Of a stretch of 6,640 bases of DNA, positions 1 to 6,357 are shown piece after piece. The position numbers and the translations under genes are program-made. The notes beneath the pieces are model-generated. The model searched no databases. It was given only the letters and a program-made list of their open reading frames with translations, and was not told the DNA's origin. This DNA is from Thermoplasmata archaeon (lineage in GTDB: Archaea > Thermoplasmatota > Thermoplasmata > B31-G17): positions 1 through 6,640 of the forward strand of contig QMTG01000061.1 in assembly GCA_003649915.1 (NCBI GenBank), written 5' to 3'. Within the stretch, counting starts at the first letter, position 1. Every line of letters starts with the position of its first letter.

Positions 1-1
1 A

Positions 2-820
2 GCAATAAAAAGGAGCATACTAACCTATGCATCAATTGCGTTTATGGGAACATTCAGTTCTATGGCTAGGCGCAGTCTTGTGATAGTAATTTCTAACAAC
101 TATCTAAGCAATCAACTTATTGGTTATATATCAGCAGCACTGTATACCTCTACCATCTTTCTATTGTTTTCAAATGCGTTTATGCTGGTGATATTTCCGG
201 AATTTTCGTACAGATTTGGCATGGGAGACGAAAGTTATATCAGGAAGTTATTAAATAATTCTACATTATATATAAGTAGTATAATGTCTCTAATAATAGG
301 ACTGGCTATTGTGTTATCAAGAGATCTTATTGTGTTCTTTTACACAGAAGATTATGTTGATGCTGCGCCACTGTTACAATTACTATTAGCGTCATTTTGG
401 GTTAATATTCTTGCTACACCGTCAATCTCTGTTCTCTCGGCTACTAGATATGTGCATATACCAAATCTCTCTGGGATTGCCGGTTTAGTACTATCAATTG
501 TTATATGGATTTTCTTAATACCTATAGTGGGTGCACAAGGCGCGGTAATCGGATATCTTATGGGGAGTATTTTGATGTCTATTATACCATTATTGTTTGC
601 GATACGTTATTTTAATCTATCGCTAGATAGAAATTTGGGCGTAATTGCCTTATGCTTTATGCTATTTATAGTGTTGGGAATAATGATAGAAGGAAAAACT
701 ACTGACACAATAATCAGATATCTTGTAGCGGTAGGATTAGTATCGTTATATATAGTTATAAATTATAAGAATCTGAGTAAAGTTTGTCACGCATTACGCT
801 CAACATTACGAAGAACGTAG
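2..820 (+). CDS. Polysaccharide-type flippase (MATE/MOP superfamily, Wzx-like), 5' end cut off
   Basis: Integral membrane protein of the oligosaccharide/polysaccharide exporter group, which in this family moves lipid-linked sugar units across the cytoplasmic membrane. The frame is already open at base 2 and has no stop before 818-820 (TAG), so the ATG at base 44 is probably internal and the first roughly 150-200 residues lie outside the window; 272 residues are visible against about 400-500 for full-length members. Seen directly: many hydrophobic segments separated by short charged loops, a GYISAA stretch followed by a helix ending FPEFS (visible residues about 41-69), then FFYTEDYVDAAPLLQLL and a later VGAQGAVIGYLMGS helix-start pattern, all typical of this fold. 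The substrate cannot be told. The DNA is AT-richer than the downstream genes (for example 13 G/C in bases 241-300), as is common for surface-polysaccharide loci. It converges on the DUF1616 gene, 22 bases away. Confidence 0.85.
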   Translation, partial: AIKRSILTYASIAFMGTFSSMARRSLVIVISNNYLSNQLIGYISAALYTSTIFLLFSNAFMLVIFPEFSYRFGMGDESYIRKLLNNSTLYISSIMSLIIGLAIVLSRDLIVFFYTEDYVDAAPLLQLLLASFWVNILATPSISVLSATRYVHIPNLSGIAGLVLSIVIWIFLIPIVGAQGAVIGYLMGSILMSIIPLLFAIRYFNLSLDRNLGVIALCFMLFIVLGIMIEGKTTDTIIRYLVAVGLVSLYIVINYKNLSKVCHALRSTLRRT

Positions 821-842
821 TTTATCATTGCTACTTTGACGT

Positions 843-1742
843 TTAAATAACATTCACCCACAAATGAACCTCATAACTGCTTTCCTTACCATCCATCAAC
901 AGTTTCCACATAACCTTGTATTTACCGGGGTGTGCTATGCTGAATTTAAATTCCTTTTCCCATGTTTGGTCGTGGCTCAAGGTTATATTTATTGCATATG
1001 CTGTATCATTTGTTAGCACGCACGTTTTATTCCAATCATTGAGGTACACCACCTCCGCACTATCGTTTATTGTCGCTATTATTGTGTATCTCACCTCTCT
1101 GTGCTCATGGTTGTATATTCCAACAATCACCGTTGCGTTTTCTCCAATGCTCAGATTTGTTGGATATCCTTCCGCCTTACCATCAGGGCCAAGGATGTAG
1201 ATGGCGGTAAATGCCTCCCCTGGTCTCGGCGTTACTATTATGTATATCAATATTCCCACTGCTATTGCTATTGCAACACACATTGCCATGATTATTGTCC
1301 TATCCTCTTTGCTCACCTCCTTCCACTCAAATTTTTCCATCCTGATTTCAAACACAAATGGCTCCTTTGCTCTGCTCCGCCTTATTATTGCGATGGCAGA
1401 CATTGCGACGATAAAAATGGATAGCGACGTCAGAATAGGCCAAAGTTTAATCCCAAAAGTGTAGTTCAGGCTTAGCCCTATTAAGGGCACGATTGCCAGG
1501 CTTAGGCCGAGGGATAACCCTATCCTCTCCGCATTGCTCAATTCCTTAGTCTTTTCTGGCCACAGCGCAGATATGAGCGCATATCCTGGAAAGAATAAAA
1601 CGAACGGAACGCCCAATATTATTCTCATAACATTGGAATCAGGCACGATACCAATGATTACCAATAGCAGAATGCTGAGGAATATGATGGCATAAAGGTC
1701 GAAGTTTTTCATCTGGTTTATCTTATCTACAAACCATCTCAT
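843..1742 (-). CDS. DUF1616 family membrane protein with glycosylation-rich outer domain
   Basis: 299-residue membrane protein of unknown function matching the DUF1616 family. Hydrophobic segments lie at about 16-33, 41-60, 74-92, 100-120 and 150-170; the family-typical stretch R-I-L-G-x-P-F-V-L-F-F-P-G-Y spans residues 40-54. A charged loop (about 121-148) precedes the last helix. The remaining 125 or so residues look extracytoplasmic and beta-rich, and include GENATVIVGIYNHE (200-213), a pattern I associate with the C-terminal part of this family. That domain carries six N-X-S/T sequons (N196, N202, N226, N238, N245, N252). I chose the ATG at 1742-1740: it lies one base after the stop of the upstream ABC gene and has GAGGG six bases before it. 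An in-frame codon at 1793 would add 17 unlike residues overlapping the ABC gene. Last gene of the truA operon. Biochemical role unknown; an envelope or surface role is inferred only from topology. Confidence 0.85.
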   Translation of the reverse strand: MRWFVDKINQMKNFDLYAIIFLSILLLVIIGIVPDSNVMRIILGVPFVLFFPGYALISALWPEKTKELSNAERIGLSLGLSLAIVPLIGLSLNYTFGIKLWPILTSLSIFIVAMSAIAIIRRSRAKEPFVFEIRMEKFEWKEVSKEDRTIIMAMCVAIAIAVGILIYIIVTPRPGEAFTAIYILGPDGKAEGYPTNLSIGENATVIVGIYNHEHREVRYTIIATINDSAEVVYLNDWNKTCVLTNDTAYAINITLSHDQTWEKEFKFSIAHPGKYKVMWKLLMDGKESSYEVHLWVNVI

Positions 1743-1743
1743 A

Positions 1744-2406
1744 TCAGACCCTCGTGAGTATTCCTCTCTCCAATTTGTACTTGATATCAACATAGTTGTT
1801 TATTAGTGGGTCGTGGGACGCTATAAGCACTGTTGTGCCCATCTCCGCGTTTATTTTTCTAAAGGTCTCAAGTACAGTTATGGAATTATCGTAGTCCAAG
1901 GATGCGGTTGGCTCGTCCGCAAGCAGTATTTCTGGCTCGTTGGCAAGGGCTCTTGCTATAGCCACTCTTTCCAACTCTCCACCACTTATTTCTCGTGTGG
2001 TCTTGCTTGCAAGGTGCTCGATTTCAAAATGGGCAAGGAGGTCAAAAGCCCTCTTTTTTGCGTCCTTTCTTTTGGCCAATCTCATTGGTAGCATCACGTT
2101 TTCAAGAACTGTGAGGTCGTCAATCAAGTTATGGCTCTGAAAAATGTGCCCTATCTTTCTCAGCCTTATATTGGCGAGATCTTTCCTCTTCAGGGCAGAT
2201 ATTTTCATCCCGTCAATGTACACCTCGCCCTTCGTTGGCTTATCTAGGCATCCCATAATGTTGAAAAGTGTTGTTTTACCGCTTCCAGAGCGTCCCTTGA
2301 TCGCTATTATCTTTCCACGCTCTACGCTCAGGCTAATTCCTTTGAGCACATAATTGCTACCGTCGTATGTTTTCCATATATCCACAAGCCTTAGGTGCTC
2401 TTCCAT
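1744..2406 (-). CDS. ABC transporter ATP-binding protein, MacB/LolD/FtsE-like class
   Basis: Cytoplasmic ATPase subunit (220 residues, normal for the class) expected to hydrolyse ATP and drive a membrane partner. All catalytic motifs are present: Walker A GRSGSGKTT (38-46), Q-loop Q90 in IFQSHNL, signature ISGGE (140-144) followed by LERVAIARAL, Walker B ILLADEP (160-166) with catalytic E165, D-loop SLD (169-171) and switch histidine H198. The GCLDKPTKGEV segment (52-62) and the SGGE..RVAIARAL pattern resemble the lipoprotein-release/macrolide-export branch. The ATG at 2406 is preferred because it puts the usual short lead before the first beta strand and begins 16 bases after the truA stop; an earlier in-frame start (2487) would overlap truA with 27 atypical residues. 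No clear Shine-Dalgarno site precedes it. No FtsX/MacB-type permease gene is visible; the next gene encodes a DUF1616 protein. Substrate unknown. Confidence 0.9.
   Translation of the reverse strand: MEEHLRLVDIWKTYDGSNYVLKGISLSVERGKIIAIKGRSGSGKTTLFNIMGCLDKPTKGEVYIDGMKISALKRKDLANIRLRKIGHIFQSHNLIDDLTVLENVMLPMRLAKRKDAKKRAFDLLAHFEIEHLASKTTREISGGELERVAIARALANEPEILLADEPTASLDYDNSITVLETFRKINAEMGTTVLIASHDPLINNYVDIKYKLERGILTRV
1749..1753 (-). promoter_or_regulatory. Ribosome binding site of the DUF1616 gene
   Basis: GAGGG on the minus strand, six bases before the ATG at 1742 and inside the last codons of the ABC ATPase gene. It matches the archaeal anti-Shine-Dalgarno core and decides the start in favour of 1742. 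Together with the one-base gap to the upstream TGA it suggests coupled translation of the two proteins. Confidence 0.6.
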
Positions 2407-2422
2407 CCTGTGCAGTATTAAA

Positions 2423-3235
2423 TCATTTGATATATAAATTACTTGGTGTTTTCTCAAATCCCAGCAACATATCACGGAGAACTCCACTTATTGCCATAGA
2501 TTCCGCAAACTTTCTTGCCACGAATTTCTTTGCCATATCCAGTGCGCTGTTATCCACCCTAAAGCAAAGATTATCGTATAATATTTCATAAAGAAGCAAG
2601 GGCTCAGGGGGTGCCATTGGAATACTCATTTTTTCCTTAAAAGATTTTTTAATTTGCTCTTCATTAATCCTTCCCTTTCCAGCATCCATAATCATGCTCA
2701 TTATCTTCCTGATCATCCCCCTCCTAAAGTACGGTGCAATGAACTCTAAGCACACTAAATCTCCGAGTTCGTGCACTCTTATCTCGCTTATTTCACACAT
2801 TCCTTTATCTCCAATAATATAATTGCTGAAATCGTGCATTCCTTTGAAAAGTTGAGTACATTTCTTAATCTTCTCAACATCATAGTTACGGCTTGGAATA
2901 TAGTACCTGTACACTCTCAGTTTAGCCCTTCTTGGATTAAAGTTCTCATCAACTCTTGCATAAGCCCATGCCCATATTGAATCGCACTCCGCAGTTATTG
3001 CTCTCACTATTCTTTCCCCACTCATTTCTGTGTTAAAGGCTAAGACATTTCCGAGAGCGCTTACCCCGGCATCGGTTCTGCTCCCCCGACCAATCTTTGC
3101 ATCCTCAACGCCCTCTATCGCCCCAGTATCTCGAAGCACTCTTACCACTTCGCCCTCAACAGTTCTAGCATTTTTTTGCACCTGGAAGCCGTGGTAGTTT
3201 CGCCCGTCGTACGCCAGTTTTATTGCTAGGCGCAT
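2423..3235 (-). CDS. truA: tRNA pseudouridine(38-40) synthase TruA
   Basis: Cytoplasmic enzyme that isomerises uridine to pseudouridine at positions 38-40 of the tRNA anticodon arm. The 270-residue protein starts MRLAIKLAYDGRNYHGFQ, the standard TruA opening. The catalytic motif SRTDAGVSALGN (52-63) contains the nucleophilic aspartate D55. Further family signatures follow: FNPRRAK (99-105), YRYY (109-112), the GMHDFSNY segment (132-139) and RRGMIRK (171-177). The ATG at 3235 is preferred; an in-frame TTG at 3244 would add three residues but lies upstream of the transcription start predicted from the TATA-like box. No Shine-Dalgarno site is seen, consistent with a leaderless message. First gene of the truA-ABC-DUF1616 operon and divergent from trkA. 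There is no sign of damage. The functional link to the two downstream genes is unclear. Confidence 0.95.
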   Translation of the reverse strand: MRLAIKLAYDGRNYHGFQVQKNARTVEGEVVRVLRDTGAIEGVEDAKIGRGSRTDAGVSALGNVLAFNTEMSGERIVRAITAECDSIWAWAYARVDENFNPRRAKLRVYRYYIPSRNYDVEKIKKCTQLFKGMHDFSNYIIGDKGMCEISEIRVHELGDLVCLEFIAPYFRRGMIRKIMSMIMDAGKGRINEEQIKKSFKEKMSIPMAPPEPLLLYEILYDNLCFRVDNSALDMAKKFVARKFAESMAISGVLRDMLLGFEKTPSNLYIK

Positions 3236-3257
3236 TACTGGCAAATTACCGTGTAGG

Positions 3258-3268
3258 TTAAAAGTTTT
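3258..3268 (-). promoter_or_regulatory. Putative archaeal promoter (BRE plus TATA-like box) for the truA operon
   Basis: Minus-strand AAAACTTTTAA. The A-rich half can serve as the TFB-recognition element and TTTTAA as the TATA-like box. The centre of TTTTAA is about 25 bases before the truA ATG at 3235, which puts the expected start of transcription almost on the ATG and predicts a leaderless message. Identified by eye; no mapped start. Confidence 0.55.
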
Positions 3269-3291
3269 TGCGCTAATGCCATCTTTCCAGC

Positions 3292-3302
3292 AAAACTTTT
3301 AA
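3292..3302 (+). promoter_or_regulatory. Putative archaeal promoter (BRE plus TATA-like box) for trkA-trkH
   Basis: Plus-strand AAAACTTTTAA, identical over 11 bases to the truA box in the other orientation. TTTTAA is centred about 30 bases before the trkA ATG at 3330, predicting a leader of only a few bases, in keeping with the lack of a Shine-Dalgarno site. Identified by eye. Confidence 0.55.
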
Positions 3303-3329
3303 GGAACAAGCACCAATAACTTGGCGAAA

Positions 3330-4679
3330 ATGTACGCAGTAATTGGCGGCGCGGGAGAGATGGGATATCAGGTCGCAAGGATACTGCTCCGTGAGGGTTT
3401 TGATCTGGCAATTATTGAAAGGAAGGGTGAGCGCATTGATGAGATTTCGAACTTGGACGCATTGATAGTCAGGGGCAACGCTGCAAGCCCAAGGGTCTTA
3501 AAAAACGCTGGTGTTGACAGGGCAAATATTTACCTTGGTCTTACAGGAAGTGACGAGGCAAACATTGTGAGTTGCGCTATTGCCAAGGCAAAGGGGTGTA
3601 GAACGATTGGAAGGATCGAAAGCGGAGACTACTTGGTCGAGCCTGTATCAGGCTCCCTTTCCAGATTTGGTGTTGACACCGCCGTATGCCCTGATCTTGT
3701 TGCATCTAGAAAGATTGCCAGAATGATAACAACATCATACCTCGTGGATATGGAGATATTTGCTGGTGGAAAACTGCAGGTTTTCGAACTACCCATAAGA
3801 GATTTTGAATCCTTTGCAGGCGCCAAGGTCGGCGATATACCCATGCCTCCTGGGAGCAGAATAATTGCGTATGTTAGGGGGAGGGAAATATTCATTGCCC
3901 GTCCACAAGACCAGCTCCGTGGCGATGAAAGGCTGATAATAGTGTGCACGGATATGAGGACGATAGGTGCGATTGGTGAGGTTACTGGCGATAAAAACCT
4001 GCAGACTAGAGTGTCCAAGATAATGATTTACGGTGCCACACGTGTTGGTATTGATTTGGCTAAGAGCATGGAAAGAAGATGTGAGGTCATACTAATGGAC
4101 GATAATGAGGAGAGTTGTAGAAAGGCTGCTGAGAGCGTCAAGGACGCGCTTGTGATAAACGGCAGTGCCACCGATGAGAACGTGCTTGAAGAGGAGGGAA
4201 TATCAGACGTTGATGCATTCATAGCAGTGACAAAATACGAGGAGACAAACATGCTTGCAAGCCTTCTGGCAAAGCAGTACGGGGCCAAAAGAACAGTAGC
4301 CCTTATAAACAAGGGGGCTCATAAATCCATGTTTGAGCGTGTCGGGATAGATGTGGCAATAAGCCCAAGGCTGGCGACTGTGGGCGTGATTCTCCAAAAC
4401 ATATATGCAGGCACTGCTATTGCTATGAGTGTCATGCACAATGCTGAGTTAAAGATTGCGGAGATGTATGTGGATGCATCATCAAAGATTGCCAATAGAA
4501 TCTTAAGAAAGGTTAAGTTACCAGAGGGGGCAACAATAGTTGGAATACTGAGGGGAGATGCCCTCCTCGAAATCGACGATAGCACTCACATACTGCCTGG
4601 CGATAGGGTTGTGATTGCCACCCTTGCCGATGTGTCCACAAAAATAACAAACATATTTGAGAGGAGAAAAATACTGTGA
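3330..4679 (+). CDS. trkA: Trk potassium uptake system NAD-binding regulatory subunit TrkA (double RCK)
   Basis: Peripheral cytoplasmic protein of 449 residues that binds nucleotides and gates the TrkH potassium pathway. It shows the usual duplicated TrkA layout: Rossmann TrkA_N domain 1 (1-120) with GAGEMG (7-12) and E30 at the end of beta 2; TrkA_C domain 1 (about 138-210); Rossmann domain 2 (about 229-345); TrkA_C domain 2 (about 370-445), with EIDDSTHILPGDRVVI typical of its end. Family patterns ALIVRGNAA..VLKNAGVD and ALVINGSATDENVLEEEGI are clear in the two halves. In the second half the glycine loop reads GATRVG (235-240), with T237 in place of the middle glycine. The ATG at 3330 gives the normal start MYAVIGGAGEMG; a TTG at 3321 would add only three residues and sits very close to the promoter box. 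trkH follows after 10 bases. Confidence 0.94.
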   Translation: MYAVIGGAGEMGYQVARILLREGFDLAIIERKGERIDEISNLDALIVRGNAASPRVLKNAGVDRANIYLGLTGSDEANIVSCAIAKAKGCRTIGRIESGDYLVEPVSGSLSRFGVDTAVCPDLVASRKIARMITTSYLVDMEIFAGGKLQVFELPIRDFESFAGAKVGDIPMPPGSRIIAYVRGREIFIARPQDQLRGDERLIIVCTDMRTIGAIGEVTGDKNLQTRVSKIMIYGATRVGIDLAKSMERRCEVILMDDNEESCRKAAESVKDALVINGSATDENVLEEEGISDVDAFIAVTKYEETNMLASLLAKQYGAKRTVALINKGAHKSMFERVGIDVAISPRLATVGVILQNIYAGTAIAMSVMHNAELKIAEMYVDASSKIANRILRKVKLPEGATIVGILRGDALLEIDDSTHILPGDRVVIATLADVSTKITNIFERRKIL

Positions 4680-4682
4680 GGG
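4678..4682 (+). promoter_or_regulatory. Ribosome binding site of trkH
   Basis: GAGGG overlapping the trkA stop codon (TGA, 4677-4679) and seven bases before the trkH ATG at 4690. It supports that ATG over an in-frame TTG at 4657, and suggests that the ribosome finishing trkA can start trkH. Confidence 0.6.
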
Positions 4683-4689
4683 CACCGTT

Positions 4690-6159
4690 ATGAACTGGAG
4701 AGCGGTATCAGGAAACATAGGCACAATTCTTCTCATAATCTCACCCTCTTTTCTCATCCCCATAATTACAGGCATTATTTTTCACGAAGAGGGTATCACT
4801 CTCTTAATCTCGTACGCAGTACCCATGATAATCATGATATTAACAGGCTTTGCATTGTTTCAGTACGGGAGGTACGAACTGGAAAGGCTCAGAGATATTG
4901 AGGCTTATTTTTCCGTATCACTCGGATGGCTGATAGTGGCGTTCTTTGGTTCCCTGCCATACGTGCTGAGCGGAACATTGCCCAACCTAATAGATGCATA
5001 CTTTGAGAGCATGTCGGGCTTTGCTACGTGTGGTGCCACGGCAATTGCACCACCAAGTAATGGAGATTATCTTGATGTGTACACCCACAGCATATTTATG
5101 TGGAGAGCGCTAACCCAATGGATTGGGGGAATAGGTATAATAGTTATTTCGGTGGCAATCCTTGCCAGAATTCTTGGCGGTGGGGTATCCTTATTCAAGG
5201 CTGAAGCATCAATGCATGCCATGGCAAAGGTTAGGCCCAGAGTGGTCGAGTATGCAAGGCTACTGGGCGTAATATACGTTTTTTTCACTCTTCTGGAGAC
5301 GCTCATGCTTAAAATCGCAGGCATGAATTTATATGATGCCCTCACCCACTCTTTCACAACACTGGCAACGGGAGGCTTTGGCACGCACGCTAAGAGCATA
5401 GGGTACTGGGACAGCGTTCTGATAGAGGTAATAGTCATGGTTTTCATACTTGTAGGGAGTATAAGTTTTGTACTTCATTACAGGTTGCTCAAGGGAAACC
5501 TCAGGGCTGCAATAAGAGATGATGAACTGCGCCTGTATGCTATCACACTGAGCGTTGCAACCATAGCAATAACATTTAATCTTTGGCTGAACCACGTTTA
5601 TTCATCATTTGCGGAAGCGCTGAGGTATGCATCATTTCAGGCAATATCCATACACGGAACTGCTGGTTTCACGACGGCAGACTTCTCTTCATGGCCTGTC
5701 GCCTCACAACTTATCCTTGTGATTCTCATGCTAATAGGTGGATGCGCCGGCTCAACTGCGGGGGCAATTAAGGTAAGCCGAATCCTAGTCCTGCTTAAGA
5801 TAGGGGCTAGAGAGATTAAGAAGATTGTACACCCCAGAGGAGTCATGCCTATAAGAATCGGGGATATGATTGTGCCCGAGGAGATTGTGCACAAAATTTC
5901 AGCATTCTTTTTCGCCTACATAATCTCCTTCTTTGTGCTGTCCGTAATGCTCACCTTTACAGGTCTTGATATTCCAACCTCACTCTCGGCAGTTGCCACA
6001 ACAATGGGAGGTGTGGGTCCGGGTTTAGGCGCGGTTTCCGCGACTGTAGCCACGATAAGCCCAGCAGCTAAGGTCATACTGTCATTTTCCATGTGGCTTG
6101 GCAGGCTGGAAATATTCACAGCCCTGATGTTATTCGCCCCACTATGGCACAGGGGATAA
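4690..6159 (+). CDS. trkH: Trk potassium uptake transmembrane subunit TrkH
   Basis: Integral membrane K+ transporter subunit of the TrkH/KtrB/HKT superfamily; 489 residues, the normal length. The fourfold M1-P-M2 plan is complete, with a filter glycine in every pore loop: FATCGAT (G115), LATGGFG (G228/G229), GTAGFTT (G326) and TTMGGVGPG (G440/G441). Other family signatures are LTQWIGGIGI (141-150) after pore 1, the LFKAEA segment (168-173), GCAGSTAGAIKVSR (351-364) after pore 3, and GRLEIFTALMLF (471-482) at the C-terminus. Pore 1 has a cysteine (C114) directly before the filter glycine, where many relatives have threonine. The ATG at 4690 gives the expected short N-terminus before the first helix and has a good ribosome site. 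It forms an operon with trkA; the family expectation is a TrkH dimer with a TrkA tetramer ring below it. Confidence 0.95.
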   Translation: MNWRAVSGNIGTILLIISPSFLIPIITGIIFHEEGITLLISYAVPMIIMILTGFALFQYGRYELERLRDIEAYFSVSLGWLIVAFFGSLPYVLSGTLPNLIDAYFESMSGFATCGATAIAPPSNGDYLDVYTHSIFMWRALTQWIGGIGIIVISVAILARILGGGVSLFKAEASMHAMAKVRPRVVEYARLLGVIYVFFTLLETLMLKIAGMNLYDALTHSFTTLATGGFGTHAKSIGYWDSVLIEVIVMVFILVGSISFVLHYRLLKGNLRAAIRDDELRLYAITLSVATIAITFNLWLNHVYSSFAEALRYASFQAISIHGTAGFTTADFSSWPVASQLILVILMLIGGCAGSTAGAIKVSRILVLLKIGAREIKKIVHPRGVMPIRIGDMIVPEEIVHKISAFFFAYIISFFVLSVMLTFTGLDIPTSLSAVATTMGGVGPGLGAVSATVATISPAAKVILSFSMWLGRLEIFTALMLFAPLWHRG

Positions 6160-6165
6160 TTTTTT
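6160..6165 (+). terminator. Possible oligo-T terminator after trkH
   Basis: A run of six T residues starting directly after the trkH stop codon. Archaeal RNA polymerase can terminate at such T tracts without a hairpin. I see no strong stem before it, so this is a plausible but weak call. Confidence 0.35.
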
Positions 6166-6217
6166 CTGGTGTGGCGAATATGTTAAGACAAAATAGTTAA
6201 ATAAAGAGACCTACACA

Positions 6218-6310
6218 ATGCCTTTGGGCATGAAGAAGGAACTGCTTGTGGGTCGTGAAAAATATTTTTGGGAAGAAAATAGCTATGCGAGTTTAGCCAA
6301 TTATGCGTAG
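6218..6310 (+). CDS. Very short open frame, uncertain
   Basis: 30 codons from ATG (6218) to TAG (6308-6310), with a second in-frame ATG at 6230 that would give 26 residues beginning MKKELLVGREKYFW. A TTAAATA box at 6197-6203 is about 30 bases before the second ATG, the spacing expected for a leaderless archaeal message, so the frame could be expressed. The peptide is charged with several aromatic residues (Y, F, W) and has no membrane segment or motif I recognise. It could equally be the broken start of a longer gene or chance. It lies between the Trk operon and a recombinase remnant, in AT-rich DNA that otherwise shows nothing coding. Confidence 0.2.
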   Translation: MPLGMKKELLVGREKYFWEENSYASLANYA

Positions 6311-6357
6311 GGCACGACAAAATATGTAAAAAAAGTATGATATGCTCTTAATAAAAC

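Noticed and set aside
916..1464. Plus-strand open frames opposite the DUF1616 gene (including 916-1200 and 1201-1464)
   Set aside because: They mirror a well-supported minus-strand gene with family signatures, have no promoter or ribosome site, and their peptides show no recognisable motif.
1743..1793. Longer N-terminus for the DUF1616 protein starting at 1793
   Set aside because: It would overlap the ABC gene by 50 bases; the ATG at 1742 has a good ribosome site and a one-base gap to the upstream stop.
2407..2487. Longer N-terminus for the ABC ATPase starting at 2487
   Set aside because: It would overlap the 3' end of truA by 65 bases and add 27 residues unlike the family; the ATG at 2406 gives the usual start.
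3629..4585. Minus-strand open frames opposite trkA
   Set aside because: Long antisense frames are expected across a coding region; the Ser/Thr/Leu-rich peptides have no domain, while the plus strand encodes a complete TrkA.
4657..4689. TTG start for trkH at 4657
   Set aside because: It would overlap the end of trkA and add 11 polar residues; the ATG at 4690 has GAGGG seven bases upstream.
5067..5894. Minus-strand open frames opposite trkH
   Set aside because: Antisense shadows of a complete TrkH with all four pore loops; their hydrophobic content reflects the complement of membrane-helix codons.
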